A DNA stretch of 64,000 nucleotides from an uncultured Collinsella sp. GTDB taxonomy: Bacteria; Actinomycetota; Coriobacteriia; Coriobacteriales; Coriobacteriaceae. Positions 50,079 to 58,180 of the stretch are shown here, in pieces (within the stretch, counting starts at the first letter, position 1; every line of letters begins with the position of its first letter). The stretch is from positions 1-64,000 of the forward strand of contig UQIS01000005.1 in NCBI GenBank assembly GCA_900541245.1. The letters are read 5' to 3'. The notes beneath the pieces are model-generated. The model saw only the letters and a program-made list of their open reading frames with translations. It had not been told where the DNA came from and ran no database searches. Made by a program: the position numbers and the translations under genes.

Positions 50079-51773
50079 ATGGACGCTATCGTCAAATTCC
50101 TTGAAAAACACCAGCCCCTCTTCGACAAAATCTCGAGGAACATTTATCTGGTGGCGATTAAGGATGGCTTTCTCTCGAATATGCCAATTGTGCTGTTCTC
50201 GAGCCTGTTCCTTCTTCTTTCGACGCTCCCTGCCTATGTAGGCATCGCGCTTCCGTCTGAGGTGCTGGATTTCTTCAATAAAATCTATGCATATACCATG
50301 GGACTTCTTGGCATTATGGTGGCCGGCACCACGGCGAGCTCACTTGCCATGTCGATGAACCGTCGCATGCCTTCGGGTAAATCTCTCAACCCCACCTCGT
50401 GCATGGTTTGTGCCATGTGCGGCATGCTCTTGCTATCGGTGACAAACGATGTTGTCTCGATTGGCGGAGCAGATACATCTGTTTTTGAAACCGGCTATAT
50501 GGGAACCAAGGGTTTTCTCGCTGCGTTCGTAGCCGCATTCTTGACCGTTAATATCTATAAGGTGTGCATTAGCCATAATGTGACGATCAAGCTTCCCAAA
50601 GAGGTCCCTGGCTCTATTGCGCAGAGTTTTCGCGATATCTTTGCATTTGGGTTTTCGATCCTTGCGTGCGCTTTTATCGATCTTGCGAGCCGCAAGCTGC
50701 TTGCTGTGCCGTTCGCCAATTTGGTATCCGCTCTCATCTCGCCGCTGTTCTCCGCGGTCGACACCTATCCTGGCATGGCGCTTATCGAAGGCGCGGTCGC
50801 GCTTTTCCAATTTATGGGTATCCACGGTGCTTCGGTTGTCATGAGTCCGATCAATGCTGCGCTCTACGGCAATACCGTTACCAATCTTGAGGTTTTCCAA
50901 GCAGGTGGACACCCGTCAATTGCTCTCACGCAGGACTTTACAAGCTTCATCGGCGGTCTGGGCGGTTCTGGCTGCACGTTCATCGTTCCTATTATCCTGA
51001 TCATGTTTATGCGCTCCAAGCAGCTTAAAGCCATGGGCAAGGCATCGATTATCCCGGTGATTTTTGGAGTTAACGAGCCCGTTCTCTTCGGTATGCCGAT
51101 CGTTCTCAATCCCTATATGTTCGTGCCCTTCCTAGCGGCTCCTATGGTCAACGCCATAATCGGTAAGTTTTTCATTGACGTAATTGGAATGAACGCCCCC
51201 ATGTATACCATGCCGTGGGCGCTTCCCGGCCCAATTGGTGCGTTCCTCACCACGGGTCTCGATCTGCGTTCTCTCGTATTGATGGCAGTGCTGTTGGTCG
51301 TTGACTTTGTGATTTACTATCCGTTCTGCAAGGCGTATGACCATCAGCTTTGTTTGGAAGAGTCTGCAAAGGAGACTGCAGGAACCTCGGATGCAGATGC
51401 TATTGCCGCACAGGAAAATGTCGCAAAAGCTCTCGAGGCGGTAAAGGACAAGGCGGAGCAGATCCGCGTGCTTGTGCTTTGCCAGGGTGCCGGCACCTCG
51501 ACTCTCTTGGCAAATGCTCTTCGCGAAGGTGCCGCTGCTAAGGGTATCGATCTGGTTTCTCAGTCCGGTGCGTACGGAAGCCACTATGAGACGATGAATC
51601 AGTACAACGTGATTGTTCTGGCGCCCCAGGCACGCATGTACTATGACGCTATGAAGGCCGATACCGATCGCCTTGGAATTAAACTGCTCACCACAAGGGG
51701 CAAGCAGTATATTGACCTTACCAACGATCCCGAAGGTGCAATTGACTGGATCGTTCAGGAGCTGGCCAAATAG
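50079..51773 (+). CDS. PTS EIICB, lactose family (fusion)
   Basis: A 564-aa fusion: membrane EIIC (about residues 1-430, opening MDAIVKFLEKHQPLFDKISR and with IFGVNEPVLFGMPI), a ~35-residue linker, and EIIB with active Cys468 in LVLCQGAGTST. It imports and phosphorylates a beta-galactoside or beta-glucoside; EIIA must come from elsewhere. AAAGGA precedes the ATG at 50079. Similar to the EIICBs at 54864 and 58181 but with lower GC. No glycosidase is on this island. Confidence 0.92.
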   Translation: MDAIVKFLEKHQPLFDKISRNIYLVAIKDGFLSNMPIVLFSSLFLLLSTLPAYVGIALPSEVLDFFNKIYAYTMGLLGIMVAGTTASSLAMSMNRRMPSGKSLNPTSCMVCAMCGMLLLSVTNDVVSIGGADTSVFETGYMGTKGFLAAFVAAFLTVNIYKVCISHNVTIKLPKEVPGSIAQSFRDIFAFGFSILACAFIDLASRKLLAVPFANLVSALISPLFSAVDTYPGMALIEGAVALFQFMGIHGASVVMSPINAALYGNTVTNLEVFQAGGHPSIALTQDFTSFIGGLGGSGCTFIVPIILIMFMRSKQLKAMGKASIIPVIFGVNEPVLFGMPIVLNPYMFVPFLAAPMVNAIIGKFFIDVIGMNAPMYTMPWALPGPIGAFLTTGLDLRSLVLMAVLLVVDFVIYYPFCKAYDHQLCLEESAKETAGTSDADAIAAQENVAKALEAVKDKAEQIRVLVLCQGAGTSTLLANALREGAAAKGIDLVSQSGAYGSHYETMNQYNVIVLAPQARMYYDAMKADTDRLGIKLLTTRGKQYIDLTNDPEGAIDWIVQELAK

Positions 51774-51808
51774 TAGATGCACTTCGTCGTTGATCCGTCG
51801 GTGTATGG

Positions 51809-51847
51809 TACGGCCCCGCAGCTTATTGAGCTGCGGGGCCGTATTTC
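51809..51847 (+). terminator. Terminator after the island EIICB
   Basis: TACGGCCCCGCAGCT pairs perfectly with its complement (51829-51843) around a 5-nt loop, followed by TTTCGTT. Confidence 0.9.
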
Positions 51848-51885
51848 GTTGAGTAGCTAATTGAGACAATGAGCGCAGCCGTCGT

Positions 51886-52331
51886 GAGATCGCATTGGCG
51901 CTCTCCGAGTCACCGACAAGCTGCCTTCCATCTATGTGACCAATTCGCTTTCGGCCTTTAGCCTGCTCGAGGCACGCGAAGACTGCGACCTGTGCCTTGT
52001 GGGCGGTATGTACCGTCGCCGCACCGCCGCTTTTGTGGGACCAACGGCCGAGGATACCCTGCGTGCGCTGGGCATCGATGCAGCGTTTATCGGCGCCAAC
52101 GGCATTCTGGATGGCGACGTGTCTACGTCCAATATGGATGAGGGTCGTATCCAGCAGCTCGCCTTTAGCAAGGCCGACTCGCGCTATCTGATCGCCGACT
52201 CCAGCAAGATTGGCAAGCGCGACTTCTACACCTTCTGCCGCCTGGACAGCTTGGACGCCGTGGTGTGCGAACCGGGCATCGCCGCCGCGGATCGCTCCGC
52301 CATCAAGGAGCACACGCAGGTCATTTGCTAG
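51886..52331 (+). pseudogene. 5'-truncated deoR duplicate
   Basis: Encodes the C-terminal half of the DeoR protein at 46973 (from VTNSLSAFSLLEAREDC on); in-frame similarity continues a little upstream (DRIGALRVTDKLPSIYVTNS) until an in-frame TGA. The HTH domain is missing. It is the second copy of the direct repeat that brackets the low-GC island. Confidence 0.88.
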
Positions 52332-52428
52332 CTAACACTGCAGGCGATACTTCTGCCCCTGCTGGCTCGGGGATTACCGCTTCACGTTGACGCGCAAATG
52401 TGCTCGGGCCAAGTATTCAGCTTGTGGG

Positions 52429-52734
52429 TTAGACCAGGCGGGCGTAGTCCTGTGACTGATGAAAGACGTGGGCGATATAGATCGTTTCGTGCTCAAACTT
52501 GTAAAGACACACGTAGTTGTTGACGGGAAACGATCGGTAATTACGTGCCGCCAACTCTTGCATGTGCGAGAGGGGACGTAGGAGTGGCTGCTCGCGAAGC
52601 AGATCAAGCTGATATTCAAACTCAGCGACAAAATTGCCTGCTGCGCGCGGATTCTTGAGAATCTGGGCAAGGTATCCGACGATACTCTCGTACTCATATC
52701 GCGCGCTTTTGAGTATGACGACGTTATAGGTCAT
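52429..52734 (-). CDS. RelE/ParE-family toxin
   Basis: A 101-aa type II toxin: VVILKSARYEYESIVGYLAQ, LLREQPLLRPLS, and the C-terminal NYVCLYKFEHETIYIAHVFH, the RelE/ParE beta-sheet core. RelE members cleave mRNA on the ribosome and ParE members hit gyrase; which applies is not clear. The start overlaps the end of the antitoxin gene by 11 bases. Confidence 0.9.
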   Translation of the reverse strand: MTYNVVILKSARYEYESIVGYLAQILKNPRAAGNFVAEFEYQLDLLREQPLLRPLSHMQELAARNYRSFPVNNYVCLYKFEHETIYIAHVFHQSQDYARLV

Positions 52735-52990
52735 ATTTGTCTCGTATCGCGGTCGCGAAGGAGTCGTAGTCGCTATAGTCGCCTTGCGATATTTCGTCTT
52801 CTGCCAACATCATACGAGACAGCAGTTTTGCCTTGGCGATTTCTTCTTGCATGAGGCGATACTGGTCGCTGCTGATGCAGTGCATGGCCTCGTAGCCGTT
52901 CTTGGTAACGGTAACGTCGCGCTCAGACTCAACAAGTGCGGTGAATGTGGCAGTATCCTTCATATCTCGGACGGGCACACAAGCGGACAT
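52724..52990 (-). CDS. Phd/YefM-like antitoxin
   Basis: An 88-aa antitoxin, N-terminal DNA-binding part (VPVRDMKDTATFTALVESER and VTVTKNGYEAM, Phd-like) and an acidic C-terminal toxin-binding tail (EDEISQGDYSDYDSFATAI). ATG 52990 follows AAAGGAGG; 12 upstream codons are not needed. Such antitoxins autoregulate the pair. Confidence 0.87.
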   Translation of the reverse strand: MSACVPVRDMKDTATFTALVESERDVTVTKNGYEAMHCISSDQYRLMQEEIAKAKLLSRMMLAEDEISQGDYSDYDSFATAIRDKYDL

Positions 52991-53056
52991 GGGAACCTCC
53001 TTTGCGTCGTGACATAATTGTACCACGGTATATTAAAACGTCGGCGTCGTCGAATT

Positions 53057-53273
53057 ATCTCAATCTGTAACAGTTGGGAGTAGAAAACCGAGTTAGATGT
53101 TACAGATCGAGATATTCTGCTTCGGGCTACCCGTTTGTCTCGATCTGTAACAGGTAGACGTGAAAAACCGGGCTACGTGTTACAGATCGAGATCTTCAAG
53201 TTCGGACCGCTCGTTTGTCTTGATCTGTAACAGGTAGGACCGAAAATCCCTGCCAGATGTTACAGATCGAGAC
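53057..53273. repeat. 57-bp palindromic units, cluster B (3 units)
   Basis: Units at 53057-53113, 53137-53193 and 53217-53273, exactly 80 bp apart. Inner spacers of 23 bp are unrelated except for GTTTGTCT at the edge. They lie between the antitoxin promoter and the 3' end of the LacG gene. Confidence 0.92.
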
Positions 53274-53296
53274 AGACGGCCTGCTCGGGCCGAGCC

Positions 53297-53344
53297 AAAA
53301 CAAAAAGGCCGCATACGAACCCGTGGAGGGATTCGTATGCGGCC
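53297..53344 (-). terminator. Terminator of the lacG/EIICB operon (module 1)
   Basis: GGCCGCATACGAA pairs perfectly with TTCGTATGCGGCC; on the minus strand a TTTTTGTTTTG tail follows. Confidence 0.93.
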
Positions 53345-53366
53345 GACAGGGGGTATGCGGCAAAAG

Positions 53367-54788
53367 TTAGGCCATGAGCAGGCCGGTCTCCGCGACGTTC
53401 TTGTACCAGTACGCGCTCGCCTTGGGATAGCGCTTCTGGGTCTCAAAGTCGATGTAGAACAGGCCGTAGCGCTTGTTGTAGCCGTTGGTCCAGGAGAACT
53501 GATCCTGCAGCGACCACACAAAGTAGCCGTCGACGTTTACGCCGCCGTCAATCGCCTTGAGGATCCATGCGAGATGCTGACGCATATAGTCGATGCGAGG
53601 GGCGTCATCGATAAAGCCGTCCTCGAAGTCGTCCTTATAGCCCATGCCGTTCTCGGTGATGTAGATCTTCTTGTAGTTGGGGTAATCGTTCTTAATGCGG
53701 AGCAACAGGTCGTACAGGCCCTCGGGATAGATGATCCAGTCCCAATCGGTGGTGGGTACGCCTTCGCGCACGCATGACTCGCCCACGCCCTTGAGGAACC
53801 AGCGAGAGGAGCCCTTGTCGCCAGTGCCATTGTGGTTGATGTCGTTTTCGCCCTCGGCGGCACGCAGGAACTGGCACTTGTAGGTGTTGACGCCCAGACA
53901 ATCGTTGTAGGGGAGCGCGGCGGTCAGCGCGGCGATGTCCTCGTCGCGGACGTCGAGCTCGCCGCCGGCGATATGGGCCAGCTTGGTTGCGGCTTCCATG
54001 GTGTCGGCTGCATAGTGGCCGCGGAAGGTGGCGTCGAGTACCCAGCGGTTGTTGATGACGTCGGCCATGCGAGCCGCCTCGCAGTCGGCGGCGTTGTTGG
54101 GGTCGAGGGGATACTTGGGCTCCAGGTTCTGGACAATACCGATCTCGCCCTCAAAGCCGCCCTCGTGGAAGGCGACGACGGCCTTGGCATGGGCCACCAT
54201 CATGTTGTGCATGAGCTGGAAGGCCTTATCCAGGCGATACTTCTCGCCGTGCGGCCAGTTGCCGACGATAAAGCTGCCCTCGGCGGTCGCGGGGATCTCG
54301 TTAAAGGTAAACCAGTGCTTGACCTCGGTGAACTCGGCAAAGCAGAACTTGGCGTACTCGACAAAGGCGTCGATCGTCGTGCGCGTCAGGAAGCCCTCGC
54401 CGCCGTTCTGGTAAAAGGCCTCGGGCGTATCGAAGTGATCGAGCGTGACATAGGGGATAACGCCGGCATTGTTGCAGGTGGCAAAGAGCTCGTGATAGAA
54501 GGCAACACCCTCGGGGTTGATCTCGCCAGTACCGTTGGGGAAGATGCGGCTCCAAGCGATGGAGACGCGGATACCGTTGATGCCGAAGCGCTGGCACAGG
54601 TCGATATCGACCGGGTACTTGTTGTAGAAATCGCTTGCGGGATCGGGGGAGAAGCGATCCTGAGCTGCCAGGAAATCGTCCCAGGGCACTTTGCCCTTGC
54701 CGTGCGTGCGGGTCTCGCCCTCAACCTGGTAAGCGGCGGTGGCGCCGCCAAACACAAAGCCGTCGGGGAACTGCATGGGGTTGGTCAT
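53367..54788 (-). CDS. lacG: GH1 6-phospho-beta-galactosidase (LacG-like)
   Basis: A 473-aa GH1 enzyme that cleaves phospho-beta-galactosides (for example lactose-6-phosphate) to galactose-6-phosphate. LacG traits: FVFGGATAAYQVEGETRTHG, WFTFNEI (acid/base Glu164) with Ile instead of Pro, GNWPHGEKY, NHNGTGDKGSSRWF, and nucleophile IYITENGMGY (Glu379). AAAGGATG precedes the ATG. It lies 75 bp downstream of the EIICB gene in one operon. Confidence 0.88.
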   Translation of the reverse strand: MTNPMQFPDGFVFGGATAAYQVEGETRTHGKGKVPWDDFLAAQDRFSPDPASDFYNKYPVDIDLCQRFGINGIRVSIAWSRIFPNGTGEINPEGVAFYHELFATCNNAGVIPYVTLDHFDTPEAFYQNGGEGFLTRTTIDAFVEYAKFCFAEFTEVKHWFTFNEIPATAEGSFIVGNWPHGEKYRLDKAFQLMHNMMVAHAKAVVAFHEGGFEGEIGIVQNLEPKYPLDPNNAADCEAARMADVINNRWVLDATFRGHYAADTMEAATKLAHIAGGELDVRDEDIAALTAALPYNDCLGVNTYKCQFLRAAEGENDINHNGTGDKGSSRWFLKGVGESCVREGVPTTDWDWIIYPEGLYDLLLRIKNDYPNYKKIYITENGMGYKDDFEDGFIDDAPRIDYMRQHLAWILKAIDGGVNVDGYFVWSLQDQFSWTNGYNKRYGLFYIDFETQKRYPKASAYWYKNVAETGLLMA

Positions 54789-54863
54789 GAGTCATCCTTT
54801 CTGTGGGATACGAATAGGGAGAGGTGCCCGAACTGGGGATCCGGGCACCAACAGAGGGAGGAG

Positions 54864-56561
54864 CTAGTCGAGGTTCTCGCGGAGCCACTTGATGGCGCCA
54901 GCGGGGTCGCGGGTAAGGTCGATATATTCCTTGCCGCGCGGGGCGAGCAGCTTAATGCCCAGGCGATCGGTGTCGGCCTTCATGTCGTTGTAGTAGCTAC
55001 GAACCTGCGGGGCAAGCACGATGACGTCGTACTGATCCATGATGGCAGTGTGCTGGCCATAGGCGCCTGCGGAGGAAGCGATGTTCTCTCCGGTCTGTGC
55101 GGCACCTTCCTTGATGGCGTTGGCAAGCATGGCGGAGGTGCCGGCGCCGGCGCACAGGACGAGGACCTTCAGGCCATCGACATCCTTCTTGGCGGATGCG
55201 TCGGCAGCGGGCGCAGAGGTGCTGGCGGCGATGGTGGCGGCACCATCGGACTCGAGACCCAGCTCGGCGGCGCGCTCGGCCTCCTGGTCGCAGAGCAGCT
55301 TATCGTATGCCTTCAAGAACGGCAGGTAGATGATGGCGTCCAGCAAGATGATGATCGCGACAAATACCAGGGCGATAAGCTGGAAGTTCGTGGTGATGAA
55401 AATGCCGATGGGGGCGGGGGTGGCCCAAGGCACCACGAAGGAGAAGCCGTTCATGCCCACGTTATCGATAAAGAACTTGGCAACACTCACGTTGACGCAG
55501 CCGGCGGCAACAAAGGGGATGAGCATGTAGGGGTTAAGGATCATCGGCGCGCCAAAGAGCAGCGGTTCGTTGACAGCGAAGGCCACAGGAACAATCGAGG
55601 CCTTGCCGACGGCTTTGAGCTGCTTGGACTTCATAAAGAGAATCAGCAGAAGCGGCACGATGAACGTGGCGCCGGTGCCGCCGAACTCACCCACGAGCGA
55701 CATGTTAAAGGTGAGGGAATGGGCGGGGTGGCCGCCTGCCAGCAGAACCTGCAGGTTCTCGGCCTGGTTGGCAAGACGGATGGGGTCGATGCCCGGCTGG
55801 ACGATCGAGGGGCCGTGGACGCCGATGAACCAGAAGAACGCGGTGGCTGCCTGGATAAGGATAAGGCCAGGATAGGTTTCTGCGGCGGTGAAGAGCGGGG
55901 AGAGCAGTTTGATAAGCAGCTCGGAGAACGGAACGCCCATGAGGTTGCGCACGACGACATCGATGATGCCGCAGATGATGACGGCGCCGCCAAAGGGGAT
56001 GATGTCGCGGAAGTTCTGAGCGATGGCGCCCGGGACCTCCTTGGGCAGCTTAATGGTCAGATCGCGCGAGACGCAGAATTTGTAGACCCACACGGTAATG
56101 AACGCGGCGATATAGGCCGAGAACAGACCGCGCGTGCCCATGCTGGTGCAATCGAAGACCGAAAGCTCGGAGCCGTTGAACTTGGTGGTGAACTGCGTGA
56201 CTGCGAGCAGCAGCATGCTGCACTGGGCGGCCACCATGGTGGAACCGTCGTTGAGCACTTTGCCGGCGGGCATACGACGGTTCATGGATGCCGTGAAGTT
56301 CTTGGCGGTGGTGCCGGCAACCATGATGCCCATGACGCCCATGGTGAAGTTGTAGAGCTTGTTGCACCAGTCGATGAGCGGCTGGGGCAGCGTAATGCCG
56401 ACTACGCCGGGAAGCGTGGCGATCAGCAGGAAGATCGAAGAGGTAAGGACAATGGGCATGCACCCAAGGAATCCGTCCTTGATGGCCTGGAGGTAGATGT
56501 TCCTCGAGATCTTCTCAAAGAACGGTTGATGCTTTTCGAGCATCTTTACGATGGCGTCCAT
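54864..56561 (-). CDS. lacE: PTS EIICB, lactose family (module 1)
   Basis: A 565-aa fusion: EIIC (MDAIVKMLEKHQPFFEKISR, AVNEPLLFGAPMILNPYM), linker rich in Ala/Ser (about 430-462), and EIIB with Cys470 in LVLCAGAGTSAM. Imports a galactoside as its 6-phosphate for the LacG next to it. AAAGGAG precedes the ATG. It is divergent from the LacI gene at 56837 with a palindromic operator between. Confidence 0.92.
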   Translation of the reverse strand: MDAIVKMLEKHQPFFEKISRNIYLQAIKDGFLGCMPIVLTSSIFLLIATLPGVVGITLPQPLIDWCNKLYNFTMGVMGIMVAGTTAKNFTASMNRRMPAGKVLNDGSTMVAAQCSMLLLAVTQFTTKFNGSELSVFDCTSMGTRGLFSAYIAAFITVWVYKFCVSRDLTIKLPKEVPGAIAQNFRDIIPFGGAVIICGIIDVVVRNLMGVPFSELLIKLLSPLFTAAETYPGLILIQAATAFFWFIGVHGPSIVQPGIDPIRLANQAENLQVLLAGGHPAHSLTFNMSLVGEFGGTGATFIVPLLLILFMKSKQLKAVGKASIVPVAFAVNEPLLFGAPMILNPYMLIPFVAAGCVNVSVAKFFIDNVGMNGFSFVVPWATPAPIGIFITTNFQLIALVFVAIIILLDAIIYLPFLKAYDKLLCDQEAERAAELGLESDGAATIAASTSAPAADASAKKDVDGLKVLVLCAGAGTSAMLANAIKEGAAQTGENIASSAGAYGQHTAIMDQYDVIVLAPQVRSYYNDMKADTDRLGIKLLAPRGKEYIDLTRDPAGAIKWLRENLD

Positions 56562-56662
56562 AGAGCTCCTTTGCTGCTTGATGCGCGATGCATGTGGATG
56601 GAACTGGTCGTCGATGGATGGTCAGGACTGCCCGGAAACCTTCCTGTTTAAGGAAGGCATTG

Positions 56663-56700
56663 CGAAATGACAACGTTGTCATTTCGTTAATGACAACGTA
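56663..56700. promoter_or_regulatory. LacI-type operator (perfect 24-bp palindrome plus half site)
   Basis: A 24-bp palindrome at 56663-56686 centred on ATGACAACGTTGTCAT, followed by a half-site repeat AATGACAACGT from 56689. It lies 102 bp before the EIICB start and 151 bp before the LacI start, the natural operator for that LacI. Confidence 0.8.
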
Positions 56701-56751
56701 AGACATTTTTGGAAGAGCAACAAGGATTTAGGGGTGAGTGGTCGATATTGT

Positions 56752-56773
56752 CCGGTAAACGGTTGATTTATCA
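56752..56773 (+). promoter_or_regulatory. Shared CGGTAAACGGT motif before lacI (module 1)
   Basis: CCGGTAAACGGTTGATTTAT plus CA; identical in 21 of 22 positions to 34176-34197 in front of the mannose-family PTS operon. Confidence 0.75.
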
Positions 56774-56836
56774 GTCAGGCAGGTAGTGTATGCTAGAACG
56801 CAAAAAATAAGCGATAGAGAACCGAGTGGAGAAGCA

Positions 56837-57847
56837 GTGGCAACGATGGACAAGAAAAACGTCTCGATGAACGATGTGGCGATTGCCGCGGGTGTTTCTC
56901 TCAAGACGGTTTCGCGCGTGATCAACGAGTCCGATAGCGTGCGAGAGTCAACACGCGATAAGGTTCATTCGGCCATGGAGGCGCTCGGGTTTCGAGCCAA
57001 CTTTGCCGCGCGTTCGCTCAAGTTGGGCCGTTACGGGTGCATCGGCGTCGTGCTGTTCCACTTGTCGGGCGGTGCCGTGGACATGATTGACGGTATCGCC
57101 GATGCCGCCGAAGAACGCGGCTTTGCGCTCACGATGATTAAGAAGCGCGCAGGGGAAAAGATGACCCTTGCCGATGCGGCGCGCAGGATGTCGCAGCTTC
57201 CCGTCGACGGCATGATCTTCAACCTGCGTCAGATGGTCGATGACTTTGATACCTTTGAGGCGCCGAAAGACCTCAAGACGGTGATTATCACACCGATGGA
57301 ACATCCTACCTGCTCCACCGTCAGTGACGACCAAGAGGGCGGCGCGCGCATGGCGTGCGAGTACTTCTTGGATCATGGTCACAAGAACGTGTATTTCGTT
57401 TCGGGTAAGAAAGAGTCGCTGTCGAGCCAGTGCCGTATGAAAGGTTGGCGTGCGGCACTCGAGGCGCGTGGCATTGAGCCGCCCGAGCCTCTGCAAGGCG
57501 ATTGGAATGCGGATAGTGGCTATGCCGCGGGCCTTGTGCTTGCCGATAAACCCGATTGCACGGCGGTCCTCGCTGCTAACGACTGCATGGCAAACGGCGT
57601 GATGATGGCTCTACGTGACAAAGGGCTCAGCGTGCCCGACGACGTGTCCGTGATCGGCTTCGACGATGAGCTCTACAAGACGATTCCCAACTCGATTCTG
57701 ACGTCGGTGAAGTTTCGCCACCGCGAGCTGGGCATCCGTGCGCTTAACGAGGTCGTCGCAGGTCTGGAAGCCCCGAGCTCCAGAAGCCGTACGCTCGTCT
57801 CGGGCGTGTTGGTCGAGCGCGCGAGCGTGCGGGATCTGCGGACGTAG
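56837..57847 (+). CDS. LacI-family repressor (module 1)
   Basis: A 336-aa repressor: HTH (MNDVAIAAGVSLKTVSRVIN), hinge helix FAARSLKLGR, and a periplasmic-binding-like effector domain (NADSGYAAGLVLADKPDCTA, GFDDELYKTIPNSILTSV). GTG 56837 is best placed after GTGGAGAA; ATG 56846 is the alternative. Divergent from the EIICB-LacG operon, which it probably represses through the palindrome at 56663. Confidence 0.9.
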   Translation: MATMDKKNVSMNDVAIAAGVSLKTVSRVINESDSVRESTRDKVHSAMEALGFRANFAARSLKLGRYGCIGVVLFHLSGGAVDMIDGIADAAEERGFALTMIKKRAGEKMTLADAARRMSQLPVDGMIFNLRQMVDDFDTFEAPKDLKTVIITPMEHPTCSTVSDDQEGGARMACEYFLDHGHKNVYFVSGKKESLSSQCRMKGWRAALEARGIEPPEPLQGDWNADSGYAAGLVLADKPDCTAVLAANDCMANGVMMALRDKGLSVPDDVSVIGFDDELYKTIPNSILTSVKFRHRELGIRALNEVVAGLEAPSSRSRTLVSGVLVERASVRDLRT

Positions 57848-57864
57848 ACGTGCTCGGCTCGTTC

Positions 57865-58081
57865 ATCTCAATCTGTAACAGCTGGGACCCAAAAACTCGG
57901 CTAGATGTTACAGATTTAGACAATTCGGCCCGGCTTATTCCGTTTGTCTCGATTTGTAACAACTAGACGGTCAAAAGTGGTCTACATGTTACAGATTGAG
58001 ATTTTCGGCTTGGCCTGTGCGTTCACCTCGATCTGTAACAGCTGGGACCCAAAAACTCGGCTAGATGTTACAGATTAAGAT
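57865..58081. repeat. 57-bp palindromic units, cluster C (3 units)
   Basis: Units at 57865-57921, 57946-58002 and 58025-58081. The first and third are nearly identical (loop GCTGGGACCCAAAAACTCGG). They fill the gap between convergent lacI (module 1) and EIICB (module 2). Confidence 0.92.
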
Positions 58082-58109
58082 GAACAGGAGGACGGGTGCG
58101 GTCTAAACA

Positions 58110-58149
58110 AAATGGCCCGCGCATCACACATCGATGCACGGGCCATTTA
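58110..58149. terminator. Bidirectional terminator after EIICB (module 2)
   Basis: AAATGGCCCG (58110-58119) pairs with CGGGCCATTT (58139-58148), and GCAT/ATGC extends the stem inside a mismatch; A-rich on the left and T-rich on the right. Confidence 0.82.
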
Positions 58150-58180
58150 TTGTCTGCGAGCGGCAGGTGGTGTCAGCGTC

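Noticed and set aside
53057..53273. CRISPR array (regular repeats with ~23-bp spacers)
   Set aside because: Units are 57 bp and long-armed palindromes, sequences vary between units, only two or three occur per cluster, and no cas gene is in the window.
53832..56651. 939-codon open frame on the plus strand
   Set aside because: It is antisense to the LacG and EIICB genes, which have clear catalytic motifs; the translation has no family features and results from the GC-rich codon pattern.
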